From contig JAHABC010000002.1 of the NCBI GenBank assembly GCA_018376535.1, forward strand, positions 99,369-163,368: 64,000 bases of DNA, read 5' to 3'. This DNA is from Ruminococcus sp. (GTDB taxonomy: Bacteria; Bacillota; Clostridia; Oscillospirales; Ruminococcaceae). Below the pieces are notes generated by a model. It was not told where the DNA came from. It saw only the letters and a list, made by a program, of their open reading frames with translations, and ran no database searches. The position numbers and the translations under genes are program-made. This document shows positions 50,345 through 58,184 of this stretch, one piece after another (the first letter of the stretch is position 1; every line of letters starts with the position of its first letter).

Positions 50345-50582
50345 ATACGCTTATTTTTTAGTTTAATGTTACATGGAGGTGTAATTCAATGGATTGTGGA
50401 GGTCGATTGTGTACGTTAAAAATAGAATATCTTGCACAATGGCTATCCAGTTATTTTGAGTTATAGCCTTACATTTTGTGCGTATTGTTCTAATTTTAAT
50501 GTGCAAACACTCCCTTTTTTCGTGATGTTATTTATAAATAAATAACTCCGTTTTAAAAATAATAAAAAGGAGATTTGTACCT
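50345..50582 (+). promoter_or_regulatory. Long regulatory leader of mgtE
   Basis: About 240 nt between the transcription start and mgtE. It contains an upstream ORF (50389-50466), a composite hairpin over the end of that ORF (GCACAA 50434-50439 with TTGTGC 50476-50481; GGCTAT 50441-50446 with ATAGCC 50463-50468), and a competing partner GTGCAA (50501-50506) for TTGCAC (50432-50437). ACACTCC followed by a six-T run (50507-50520) can pair with the ORF ribosome site GGAGGTGT with one bulge. A further 9-bp hairpin lies at 50527-50546. The conserved M-box sequence was looked for and not seen. Confidence 0.5.
50389..50466 (+). CDS. 25-residue upstream ORF (leader peptide candidate) before mgtE
   Basis: ATG at 50389, ribosome site GGAGGTG at 50375-50381, stop TAG at 50464-50466. 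Peptide: MDCGGRLCTL then KIEYLAQWLSSYFEL. The ribosome site itself lies in the loop of a small TTACA/TGTAA hairpin. The stop codon sits inside the ATAGCC arm of the next hairpin, so ribosome position would control which hairpins form. No known leader peptide family was recognised. Confidence 0.5.
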   Translation: MDCGGRLCTLKIEYLAQWLSSYFEL

Positions 50583-51929
50583 ATGAACTTTTCATTTTTA
50601 AAAGAAAAGGCTTTTCAGGCTTTAGAGAATAAGAGATATCTTACTTTGAAAAAAATCTTAAAAGATATGAACCCTGCCGATTTGGCTCTACTCTTTCAAG
50701 ATTTGGAAAAAAGTGACGTCTATATAGTGTTTAGATTGCTACCTAAAGAGATTTCTGCTGAAACTTTCTCTTATATGGATAGCGAAATGCAAAAACATCT
50801 AATAAGTATATTTTCCGATAGCGAACTTAGTGAAGTTATAGACCAACTATATCTTGATGATACCGTTGACTTAATCGAGGAAATGCCTGCTAACTTTGTT
50901 AGTCGTATTATTAAGAATGCAGACCCTAGCACTCGTAAGATGATTAACGAAATTTTAAAGTATCCTAATGATAGTGCTGGAAGTATCATGACTGTAGAGT
51001 ATGTATATCTTCATAAGGAGATGTGCGTTAAAGAGGCTATAGAAAAGATTAGAAGTGTCGGTTGGGTTAAGGAAACCATCTACACTTGTTACGTTACCGA
51101 CTCCCGTAAACTTATAGGAATGGTTACTCTTTTGGATTTATTAACTTCCGATGATGATACCTCTATTAGCGATATTATGGATACTAATATTATATCGGTT
51201 AATACTTATGAACATCGTGAGAGTGTTGCTAAAAAGCTATCTAAGTACGACTTTGTGGCTATGCCTGTAGTGGATAATGAGGAACGTCTAGTTGGTATTG
51301 TAACCTTTGACGATGTTATGGACGTTCTTCAAGAAGAAGCTACTGAAGATATTGAAAAGATGGCTGGTATTTCCCATAATGATGAGTCTTACTTTAAAAC
51401 GTCTGTATTTAAGCACGTCAAAAATAGAATGTTTTGGTTGATGTTCTTAATGTTATCATCTACCATTACTGGCTTAATTACCGATAGCTTTGAGTTGCAA
51501 ATTGCTACTATTCCGTTGTTAGTATCGTTTATGCCTACGCTGATGGGTACTGGTGGTAACTGTGGTTCTCAGAGTTCAACTATGATAATTCGTGGACTTT
51601 CAGTGGACGAAATTCAACTAAAAGATTTCTTTAAGGTAATATTCAAAGAGTTTAGAATTGCTTTAGTGTGTAGTATCATTCTTGCAGTGGTGAACGGTCT
51701 TAGAATATACTTAATGTATAAAGATTTGCAGATAGCTATAGTAGTATCGGTATCGCTGATAGCTACGGTAATAGTATCTAAACTTATAGGTTGTTCGTTG
51801 CCTATGTTGGCTAAAAGGTTAAAAATAGACCCGACTATTATGGCTACACCTATAATATCAACGTGTGTTGATGCCTCATCTATGTTTATATACTTCTCAA
51901 TAGCTACTAAGATGCTCAATATTGGTTGA
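50583..51929 (+). CDS. mgtE: Magnesium transporter MgtE
   Basis: 448 residues. The N-terminal MgtE helical domain (about 20-125; DLALLFQDLEKSDVYIVFRLLP) is followed by a pair of CBS domains (about 130-255; DSAGSIMTVEYV and ...ISDIMDTNIISVNTYEH). A linking helix leads to five membrane helices with the selectivity region PLLVSFMPTLMGTGGNCGSQSSTMIIRGL and a conserved CVDASSMFIYF. It conducts Mg2+ and is gated by cytoplasmic Mg2+ through the CBS domains. AAAAAGGAG precedes the ATG. Confidence 0.96.
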   Translation: MNFSFLKEKAFQALENKRYLTLKKILKDMNPADLALLFQDLEKSDVYIVFRLLPKEISAETFSYMDSEMQKHLISIFSDSELSEVIDQLYLDDTVDLIEEMPANFVSRIIKNADPSTRKMINEILKYPNDSAGSIMTVEYVYLHKEMCVKEAIEKIRSVGWVKETIYTCYVTDSRKLIGMVTLLDLLTSDDDTSISDIMDTNIISVNTYEHRESVAKKLSKYDFVAMPVVDNEERLVGIVTFDDVMDVLQEEATEDIEKMAGISHNDESYFKTSVFKHVKNRMFWLMFLMLSSTITGLITDSFELQIATIPLLVSFMPTLMGTGGNCGSQSSTMIIRGLSVDEIQLKDFFKVIFKEFRIALVCSIILAVVNGLRIYLMYKDLQIAIVVSVSLIATVIVSKLIGCSLPMLAKRLKIDPTIMATPIISTCVDASSMFIYFSIATKMLNIG

Positions 51930-51935
51930 TATACA

Positions 51936-51971
51936 ATAACCTCCCTTATGATATGTCATAAAGGAGGTTAT
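51936..51971. terminator. Hairpin between mgtE and the CobW-family operon
   Basis: Near-perfect stem AATAACCTCCCTTATGA / TCATAAAGGAGGTTAT around TATG, between convergent genes; likely bidirectional, but only AT-rich sequence rather than a T run follows. Confidence 0.6.
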
Positions 51972-51999
51972 ATTTATATTATTTATATATATTAAAAAT

Positions 52000-52962
52000 T
52001 TACGAAAAGTATACTAGTTCAGTTTGAGCAGGTTCGGATTTTTCAACCTTAGTTAAAGTTAATACTGGCATAGGTTGGTCTGGACTTTCTGGTAATGAAT
52101 GTAAGTTCATAACACCAGTAACTTTTAACCAATCCCAATCTTTAAACTTAGGCATCTTAACGTTTTCCGATAGACATAGCAACTTTAAAAATTGAACGTC
52201 ATCAGCACAGCAAGTCATAGCTTTTCTGCCACTTGCGAACGCTGTCTTAGGAAATCCTTTAGGTTGAACGCACTGACCTTTAAAGGATATAGTCTTATTT
52301 TCGTAACGTTGTGGATTGTCCATCAAATCGATATAGAATAGACCATAGTCAATATCTTCAAGTTCAATGATATCCTTATTGTAATCGAAAGGAAGTTCCC
52401 CTTCAAACTGTTCAATATTGCCGTTCATATCTTGGAAGTATATGTTGGCTTGTGGATTACTTGCCTTTATATTCGCTCTGTACTTCTGCTTAGATGTATT
52501 CTCATCACAACGGTTAAACACTACTATACTAGAGTATTGATACTGTTGTAATATCAACTTACCCATATTTTTAGAGTACATATCGAAAGTAGAGGCATCT
52601 ATAAGAGTAATTATATCAGCGATGCCCCAATCTTGAGGGTATTCAAAAGAGAACATTTCTTCAATAGTTTGAGATGTACACTTTTCTATAATAACGTTGT
52701 CGGGTTGATATTGTTCGTTTATTCTATTTAAGAACTCCTCTGTAAATTCGGAGGTATCGTTTAGAACTACAAGAGAAATATTATCTTTAGATAGTTCTTC
52801 TCTATCGAACTCCTCAACGCCTTCTTCACATAGAATTATGACAGTTTTAGAGCCATCATGGAAGATATCTTCTTTAAGCCATTCATTTTTTATGAAAGTA
52901 GTCTTGCCACTTTCAAGAAATCCTGTAAATACGAATACAGGCACAAAATTTTCTTCGTTCAT
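52000..52962 (-). CDS. CobW-type GTPase fused to a DUF1980/YcgQ-like C-terminal domain
   Basis: 320 residues. The N-terminal half is a CobW/COG0523-like P-loop GTPase: Walker A FTGFLESGKTT, LIDAST after the switch region, and FNRCDE in the NKxD position. The usual CxCC metal motif is absent; LCEEG stands near its neighbourhood. The C-terminal 120 residues (ISFKGQCVQPKGFPK, GRKAMTCCADDVQFL, WLKVTGVM) resemble the tail domain of YcgQ/TIGR03943 proteins with its double Cys. It lies 11 bp after the His-rich CobW gene. Probably a metal-binding partner in a zinc or related metal delivery pathway; this is inferred. Confidence 0.75.
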   Translation of the reverse strand: MNEENFVPVFVFTGFLESGKTTFIKNEWLKEDIFHDGSKTVIILCEEGVEEFDREELSKDNISLVVLNDTSEFTEEFLNRINEQYQPDNVIIEKCTSQTIEEMFSFEYPQDWGIADIITLIDASTFDMYSKNMGKLILQQYQYSSIVVFNRCDENTSKQKYRANIKASNPQANIYFQDMNGNIEQFEGELPFDYNKDIIELEDIDYGLFYIDLMDNPQRYENKTISFKGQCVQPKGFPKTAFASGRKAMTCCADDVQFLKLLCLSENVKMPKFKDWDWLKVTGVMNLHSLPESPDQPMPVLTLTKVEKSEPAQTELVYFS

Positions 52963-52973
52963 TAGAAATCCTC

Positions 52974-54101
52974 CTAGATGTTAAATAGTTGTTTTAGACC
53001 GTCCTCATTAATTTTAGAACCTATAACACAAAGTTTTCCAGTATAGTCTGGTTCGCCAGTACGAATTTCATACTCTTGTGGAACTAAATCAAAATAGAAC
53101 CATTCGTTGCCATCAGCACTAGGAACTATTCCCTTAGAACGTAATACAGTGCCATACTCATCGGTATTAGCCAACTTTTCAAGTATAGATATTAGTTCTT
53201 CCTTAGTGAACTTCTTAGGAGTTTCTACACCCCAACTTGTGAAGGTTTCATCTGCGTGGTGGTGGTGATGGTGTTCATGTTCTTCATCATGGTCGTGATG
53301 GCAACATTCATCGTGGTCATGGTGATGATGGTGTTCATGTTCTTCATCATGGTCATGATGGCAACATTCATCGTGGTCATGATGATGATGATGTTCATGT
53401 TCTTCATCATGGTTGTGATGACAACATTCATCGTGGTCATGGTGGTGGTGTTCATGTTCTTCTTGTTCGTGTTGAATGTCTGCAAGAAGTTCATCTGCCA
53501 ATTTAGACTTACTTTCAATAGCGTTTATAATTACTGAACCATCTAAGGTATCCCAAGGAGTAGTTATTATAGTAGCCTTATTATTTATAGTTTTTATAGC
53601 ATTTACGCAATCCATTAACTTCTTTTCTGGAATGTTTTGAGTTCTGCTTAACACTATAGCGTCGGCATACTCAATTTGATTGTTATAGAACTCACCGAAA
53701 GCCTTCATAAACATTTGATACTTACTAGCATCTGCAACAGTTATAAAGCCACTAAATTCAATATCGTGTACTTGGGAAGTCTTTTCGACTGCTGAAATGA
53801 CATCGGATAGTTTACCTACGCCACTAGGTTCTATGATAACTCTATCTGGAGAGAACTTTTGTAGAACTTCACCTAGTGACTTAGTAAAATCACCTGCAAG
53901 AGTACAACATATACAACCTGAATTCATTTCAGTAATTTCAATACCAGCGTCTTTTAGAAATCCACCGTCTATACCAACTTCACCGAACTCATTTTCTATT
54001 AGAACTACCTTTTCATTTTTAAAACAATCTGTTAGAAGTTTTTTAATAAGTGTAGTCTTACCTGCACCTAAAAAGCCTGAAAATATACTAACTTTAACCA
54101 T
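52974..54101 (-). CDS. CobW/ZNG-family metallochaperone GTPase with His/Cys repeat domain
   Basis: 375 residues. G domain: Walker A SGFLGAGKTT, the metal motif GCICCT (CxCC) near residue 64, EPSGVG and LSRTQ-type loop in place of NKxD. Residues about 210-285 form a repeat region built from 20-residue units (DHDECCHHDHDEEHEHHHHH), rich in His, Cys and acids. The CobW C-terminal domain follows (FTSWGVETPKKFTKEEL...). COG0523 proteins move Zn, Co or Ni into target enzymes. The His/Cys repeats should store or capture several metal ions. Second gene of a three-gene operon. Confidence 0.9.
   Translation of the reverse strand: MVKVSIFSGFLGAGKTTLIKKLLTDCFKNEKVVLIENEFGEVGIDGGFLKDAGIEITEMNSGCICCTLAGDFTKSLGEVLQKFSPDRVIIEPSGVGKLSDVISAVEKTSQVHDIEFSGFITVADASKYQMFMKAFGEFYNNQIEYADAIVLSRTQNIPEKKLMDCVNAIKTINNKATIITTPWDTLDGSVIINAIESKSKLADELLADIQHEQEEHEHHHHDHDECCHHNHDEEHEHHHHHDHDECCHHDHDEEHEHHHHHDHDECCHHDHDEEHEHHHHHHADETFTSWGVETPKKFTKEELISILEKLANTDEYGTVLRSKGIVPSADGNEWFYFDLVPQEYEIRTGEPDYTGKLCVIGSKINEDGLKQLFNI
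53256..53466 (-). repeat. 60-bp tandem repeat coding the His/Cys metal-binding units
   Basis: Three near-identical 60-bp units (53281-53340, 53341-53400, and a slightly shortened 53401-53458) plus a partial unit on the left. They differ by a few base changes, mostly silent. The length is a multiple of three, so gain or loss of a unit keeps the frame. Confidence 0.9.
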
Positions 54102-54125
54102 AAAAAAATCTCCTTTACTAATATT

Positions 54126-54461
54126 TTATATTCCAAAGTGAATTATATACTTATCTAGTTGTGTAGCTAACTTTAGCAAGTCAATCAACTGATAATATTC
54201 TACACTGTTATTTTGGGATAGTATTTTAATAAAGCTATCCAACGAACTAGGTGGGATAAGTGTAATTCCATAGTATGCAAGACCTTTTTTCTTAATATCC
54301 AGAGTGTGCCAGTAGCAATCCAAAGAGGATAACTCTTGTAATATTGGTTGAATATAGTCATCATGTATAGATATGCACTTATACTTGCAAGGTTCATACT
54401 CATCAAACCTTTGATTTTTTTTAGGTTCAACTTGCATAATACCAAATTCATGTGATAGCAT
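54126..54461 (-). CDS. Hypothetical protein, first gene of the metal-GTPase operon
   Basis: 111 residues from an ATG with AGAGGTGATTTT upstream. No signal peptide, membrane segment or recognisable domain. It is a compact, mixed-charge sequence starting MLSHEFGIMQVEPKK, with Cys in EPCKYKC and SSLDCYWHT that could bind metal. It is 24 bp before the His-rich CobW gene and shares its promoter, which is embedded in a long inverted repeat. A role in metal sensing or delivery is suggested only by position. Confidence 0.6.
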   Translation of the reverse strand: MLSHEFGIMQVEPKKNQRFDEYEPCKYKCISIHDDYIQPILQELSSLDCYWHTLDIKKKGLAYYGITLIPPSSLDSFIKILSQNNSVEYYQLIDLLKLATQLDKYIIHFGI

Positions 54462-54478
54462 AAAATCACCTCTAGAAT

Positions 54479-54506
54479 ATTATAACACTTTTAGAAAAAA
54501 AGTCAA
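54479..54506 (-). promoter_or_regulatory. Promoter of the CobW-family operon
   Basis: Minus strand: TTGACT (54501-54506), 16-bp spacer, TATAAT (54479-54484). The -10 lies in one arm of a long inverted repeat and the -35 in its loop. Confidence 0.7.
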
Positions 54507-54535
54507 CTACGATATAGTTCTAAAAAGTGTTATAA
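54480..54535. promoter_or_regulatory. Long inverted repeat over the CobW-operon promoter
   Basis: Arms TTATAACACTTTTAGA (54480-54495) and TCTAAAAAGTGTTATAA (54519-54535) match except for one extra base, 23 bp apart. It also lies 10 bp after the coaBC stop codon, so it could form a hairpin at the coaBC mRNA end, but it lacks a terminator T run. Confidence 0.6.
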
Positions 54536-54544
54536 GTTATGCTA

Positions 54545-55783
54545 TTAAGTATCTAATTTAAAAAAGTTTTTCCAGTACTCAGATGTATTTATATCTTTTA
54601 GAATACATTGCACAATGTTTTCAGCGACTTCCGACTTACTCATAATAGGAAGTGCAACCTCCTCATTAGGAGTTATAATAGTTACAATATTAGTATCTGT
54701 ACCGAAACCTGCACCCACTTCAGTTAGATTGTTAGCAACTATCATATCGATATTTTTTTTCTGTAGCTTTTCTTTAGAGTTTTCAATTAAGTTTTCGGTT
54801 TCCATGGAAAATCCACAAATGTACTGATTATTTAACTTGTTAGCTCCTAAGTACGATAGTATATCCTTAGTGCGTTTTAAAGGAATGTTCATATTATTAT
54901 CGCTATCGGATTTTTTGATTTTTTGGTTAGATACGGCTAACGGAGTGTAATCGCTTACTGCTGCCGATTTTATTATAATATCATACTTATGGAAATCTTT
55001 AGTTACTGCTTGAAACATATCTTCAGCAGATGTAACCTTTATTAAATCTACAAACGGTGGGGGAGTTGCTGTAGCAAATCCACTAACTAGAGTAACCTCT
55101 GCACCGTGTAGCATACATCTTTCAGCGATAGAGTAACCCATCTTGCCAGTTGAATGGTTGGAAATAAATCTAACTGGGTCGATAGCCTCCTGAGTTGCTC
55201 CAGCAGTGATTAAAACTTTCTTACCGTTTAAGTCTTTAGGACACTCAATGGATTTTCTAATGTAACTGAATAAAACTTCCTCCGATGGCATCTTGCCCTT
55301 TCCAGTATCGCCACAAGCTAGATATCCACTGTCTGCCTCTATGATTTCATAACCATAAGATTTTAACTTTTTCATATTATCTTGCACTATGCGATTTTCA
55401 TACATGGCAGTATTCATAGCAGGAGCAAACATCACTGGAGATTTACACGCCATAATAGTAGTAGATAACATATCATCAGCGATACCGTTTGCAACCTTAC
55501 CTAAAATGTTCGCACTTGCTGGAGCAATTAGCATACAATCGCACTTTTTAGCCAACGAAACGTGTGCTACATGAAATTGAAAGTTTCTATCAAAGGTATC
55601 CACAATGCACTTGTTATTAGTAAGCGTTTCAAAAGTTATAGGATTTATAAAGTTAGTAGCATTTTTAGTCATAATAACATGAACATCACAACCTTGCTTT
55701 ACCAACATATTAGTTAGATTAGCTATCTTGTAACTTGCGATACTTCCAGTAACGCCCAAAACTACAGTTTTATCTTTTAGCAT
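54545..55783 (-). CDS. coaBC: Phosphopantothenoylcysteine decarboxylase / phosphopantothenate-cysteine ligase
   Basis: 412 residues, normal CoaBC length. The CoaC half has GVTGSIASYK, the catalytic His in FHVAHVSL, PAMNTAMYE and the Cys in YLACGDTGKGKM. The CoaB half starts near 190 with KVLITAGATQEAIDPVRFISNHSTGKMGY and ends in the usual Rossmann-like ligase. It turns 4'-phosphopantothenate and cysteine into 4'-phosphopantetheine. The start overlaps the end of panD with its GAGGTG site inside panD's last codons. Final gene of the panB-panC-panD-coaBC operon. Confidence 0.95.
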   Translation of the reverse strand: MLKDKTVVLGVTGSIASYKIANLTNMLVKQGCDVHVIMTKNATNFINPITFETLTNNKCIVDTFDRNFQFHVAHVSLAKKCDCMLIAPASANILGKVANGIADDMLSTTIMACKSPVMFAPAMNTAMYENRIVQDNMKKLKSYGYEIIEADSGYLACGDTGKGKMPSEEVLFSYIRKSIECPKDLNGKKVLITAGATQEAIDPVRFISNHSTGKMGYSIAERCMLHGAEVTLVSGFATATPPPFVDLIKVTSAEDMFQAVTKDFHKYDIIIKSAAVSDYTPLAVSNQKIKKSDSDNNMNIPLKRTKDILSYLGANKLNNQYICGFSMETENLIENSKEKLQKKNIDMIVANNLTEVGAGFGTDTNIVTIITPNEEVALPIMSKSEVAENIVQCILKDINTSEYWKNFFKLDT

Positions 55784-55786
55784 AGA

Positions 55787-56191
55787 TTACACCTCACTGT
55801 CTAGCATATCTATTAAAGAGCCGTGTTTTTCGTACCTAGTAACACGATTTATAGAGTTATCATCATTAACGAAAACTACCTTAGGTGGATTTTCTTTAAC
55901 CTCTTGTGAAGTCATATTGGCATAAGCCATGATTATAATCTTATCGCCAACGGAACAACATCTAGCGGCAGCACCGTTTAAGCAAATCATACCAGAACCA
56001 CGTTCACCAGCGATAGTATAAGTTTCAAATCTGTTACCGTTGTCTATATCCACAATTTGAACCTTTTCGTACTCCAAAATACCAGACTGTTCAAGAAGTT
56101 CCACATCTACGGTGATACTTCCGACGTAGTTAAGTTCAGCTTGAGTTACTGTCGCCCTATGGATTTTACCATGTAACATAGTAATGTACAT
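55787..56191 (-). CDS. panD: Aspartate 1-decarboxylase (pyruvoyl enzyme)
   Basis: 134 residues from the ATG at 56191. From this start the self-cleavage pair falls exactly at Gly24-Ser25 (NYVGSITVD), as in E. coli PanD, and MYITMLHGKIHRATVT aligns with the family N-terminus. An upstream ATG at 56221 would add ten residues and is less likely. Cleavage makes the pyruvoyl group on Ser25. The enzyme makes beta-alanine for PanC. Confidence 0.94.
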   Translation of the reverse strand: MYITMLHGKIHRATVTQAELNYVGSITVDVELLEQSGILEYEKVQIVDIDNGNRFETYTIAGERGSGMICLNGAAARCCSVGDKIIIMAYANMTSQEVKENPPKVVFVNDDNSINRVTRYEKHGSLIDMLDSEV

Positions 56192-56271
56192 ATTAAATTT
56201 AAATCCCCTTTCTTTTGACATTTAGTGATGTACTCCAACTACCTAAGAGTTAAAGCGTTAATATCCATAGA

Positions 56272-57120
56272 TTAAACTTCCTCAAATATGAAGTTATCTA
56301 TCAATCTAGTTTTGCCAATGTATACAGCCATAGCACATAGTATAGGTTTCTTGATGGTATCTACTGGTTGGATAGTTTTTAAATCTACAATCTTAACGTA
56401 GTCTATTTTAGCTAGAGGTTCACTAGATATCAATTCTACCATAGGAGTTAATATCTTAGAGCAATCTCTTTCGCCGTTTTTAACGAGGTTTTTGCCTAGT
56501 TGGATTGCTTTACTTAAAATCAATGCAGACTGTCTTTCCTCAGCATTTAGATATGTATTTCTTGAACTCTTTGCAAGGCCATCAGCCTCACGAACGATTG
56601 GGCAACCATGAACTTCTAAAGGCATATTTAAATCTTTAACCATCTGTTTTATTATTGCCAACTGTTGAGCATCTTTTTGACCGAAGTAGGCGTTATCTGG
56701 TTGAACTATATTGAATAGCTTATTAACTACAGTGCAAACTCCTTTAAAGTGAATAGGTCTAGTTATACCACAAAGGTCGTTAGGTAGAACGTCCATATTA
56801 ACGTAGGTGTAGAAATCTTCGCCATACATTTCGCTAGGTTCTGGATTAAATATTAAATCCACATGATGTTCTTGACAAAGTTTACTATCATGGTTTAAAT
56901 CTCTAGGGTAGCTAGATAGGTCTTCATTAGCTCCGAACTGCATAGGATTTACGAATATACTAACTACAGTCTTGTCATTATTATTAACAGAGGCATCTAT
57001 TAGACTAGCGTGTCCCTCATGTAGATATCCCATAGTTGCGACAAAACCTATAGAGTTGCCCTCACTTTTCCAAGACTTTACTATCTCTCTAACTTCCTTG
57101 ATGGTTTTAACAATCTTCAT
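56272..57120 (-). CDS. panC: Pantothenate synthetase
   Basis: 282 residues from the ATG at 57120 (AGGGAG upstream; the longer frame to 57183 has no ribosome site). Class I nucleotidyl-transferase signatures: GFVATMGYLHEGHASLI (HxGH), FVNPMQFGANEDLSSYPRD, FGQKDAQQLAIIKQMV and GLAKSSRNTYL (KMSKS-like). It joins pantoate and beta-alanine with ATP. Usual length. It lies between panB and panD in the operon. Confidence 0.95.
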   Translation of the reverse strand: MKIVKTIKEVREIVKSWKSEGNSIGFVATMGYLHEGHASLIDASVNNNDKTVVSIFVNPMQFGANEDLSSYPRDLNHDSKLCQEHHVDLIFNPEPSEMYGEDFYTYVNMDVLPNDLCGITRPIHFKGVCTVVNKLFNIVQPDNAYFGQKDAQQLAIIKQMVKDLNMPLEVHGCPIVREADGLAKSSRNTYLNAEERQSALILSKAIQLGKNLVKNGERDCSKILTPMVELISSEPLAKIDYVKIVDLKTIQPVDTIKKPILCAMAVYIGKTRLIDNFIFEEV

Positions 57121-57158
57121 AATAAAAATCTCCCTCTTGATGTTTTTAGTTAGCACAA

Positions 57159-57181
57159 GGAACGTCCTTTTTAGACGTTCC
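57159..57181 (-). other. Intra-operon hairpin between panB and panC
   Basis: Perfect 8-bp arms GGAACGTC (57159-57166) and GACGTTCC (57174-57181), 7-nt loop, without a T run. It resembles the feoB-downstream hairpin (also GGAACG... arms). Confidence 0.5.
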
Positions 57182-57206
57182 AAAGTATGTGCATAATGTT
57201 ATAATA

Positions 57207-58034
57207 TTAATATAGTTTTTCAATAATATCATCAGATATTGTATAACCGTGTTCAGCAGATGGAAAAGTACCATCTTTAACCTCTTTAGAGTACTCTTTA
57301 AAAGCCGATGTCATAACTTCTCCAACACTTGCAAAGTGCTTAACGAATTTAGGTTTAAAGTCGGAGAACATAGCTAACATATCTTGATATACTAGCACTT
57401 GACCATCACAATCAGCACCAGCACCGATACCTATAGTTGGAATATCTAACTTTTGTGTGATAACCTTGGCTAACTTAGATGGTATACCCTCTAATACTAC
57501 TGCAAAAGCACCAGCCTCTTGAACTTTTAAAGCGTCATCTATTAACTTTTGAGCAGTTTCTTGCGACTTACCTTGAACTTTAAATCCACCAAAAGCGTTA
57601 ATACTTTGTGGAGTTAATCCAATATGTGCAACTACTGGAATTTGACAATCTACAATAGCCTTTATTTGAGGGCATACAGTAGCACCACCCTCTAATTTAA
57701 CGGTATGAGCGTTACCCTCTTTAATCAATCTACCAGCGTTTACAACGGCATCGTATACGCTAGTTTGATAACTCATAAAAGGCATATCTGCAACTATTAG
57801 AGCGTTTTGCACACCTCTAGCAACTGCCTTAGTGTGATGTATCATATCTTCCATAGTAACCGATAGAGTACTATCATAGCCAAGCATAGTCATACCTAAG
57901 CTATCGCCAACCAATATTGAATTTATTCCACTTTGGTCGATAAGTTTAGCAGTAGAATAATCATAAGCAGTAAGCATAGTAATCTTATCGCCGTTTAGTT
58001 TTTGTTGTTTAAAGGTTTCAATGGTATTTTTCAT
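57207..58034 (-). CDS. panB: 3-methyl-2-oxobutanoate hydroxymethyltransferase
   Basis: 275 residues. Motifs: MLTAYDYSTAKLIDQ, VGDSLGMTMLGYDSTLSVTMEDM (metal-binding Asp), VVADMPFMSYQ, VKLEGG and GIGAGADCDGQVLVYQDML. It adds a hydroxymethyl group from methylene-THF to alpha-ketoisovalerate to give ketopantoate, first step of pantothenate synthesis. First gene of the operon with its own promoter. Ketopantoate reductase (panE) is not in the cluster; ilvC or a distant panE may fill that step. Confidence 0.95.
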   Translation of the reverse strand: MKNTIETFKQQKLNGDKITMLTAYDYSTAKLIDQSGINSILVGDSLGMTMLGYDSTLSVTMEDMIHHTKAVARGVQNALIVADMPFMSYQTSVYDAVVNAGRLIKEGNAHTVKLEGGATVCPQIKAIVDCQIPVVAHIGLTPQSINAFGGFKVQGKSQETAQKLIDDALKVQEAGAFAVVLEGIPSKLAKVITQKLDIPTIGIGAGADCDGQVLVYQDMLAMFSDFKPKFVKHFASVGEVMTSAFKEYSKEVKDGTFPSAEHGYTISDDIIEKLY

Positions 58035-58073
58035 ATTGAAGTAAAGTCCTCCTATTGATTTTTATACTACTTA

Positions 58074-58102
58074 ATTATAGTATTTTAAAGCACAAAAGTC
58101 AA
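58074..58102 (-). promoter_or_regulatory. Promoter of the panB-panC-panD-coaBC operon
   Basis: Minus strand: TTGACT (58097-58102), 17-bp spacer, TATAAT (58074-58079). Confidence 0.8.
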
Positions 58103-58109
58103 GAAAAAT

Positions 58110-58184
58110 AACAATTAATAAATAATATATAATAATTAAGTAGTATATAATAATTATTATTTATTAATTATTATATATTATTTG
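58110..58184 (+). repeat. AT-rich dispersed repeat, copy C (short)
   Basis: Starts AACAATTAATAAATAATATA and ends ATTATATATTATTTG like copy B, but is only about 75 bp and lacks the central CCATAGATAC word. It overlaps the last codons (TNNI) of the response regulator gene. Confidence 0.6.

Noticed and set aside
50345..50582. M-box or other known riboswitch in the mgtE leader
   Set aside because: The conserved M-box words were not found on reading; no other known riboswitch class was recognised. A covariance search would settle it.
53281..53458. 60-bp units considered as a CRISPR array
   Set aside because: Units are contiguous with no unique spacers and encode an in-frame metal-binding repeat.
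53256..53537. Antisense 93-residue frame rich in Met, Val and Phe across the His repeat
   Set aside because: It is the mirror of the His/Asp codons in the 60-bp repeats; it has no ribosome site and no conserved feature of its own.
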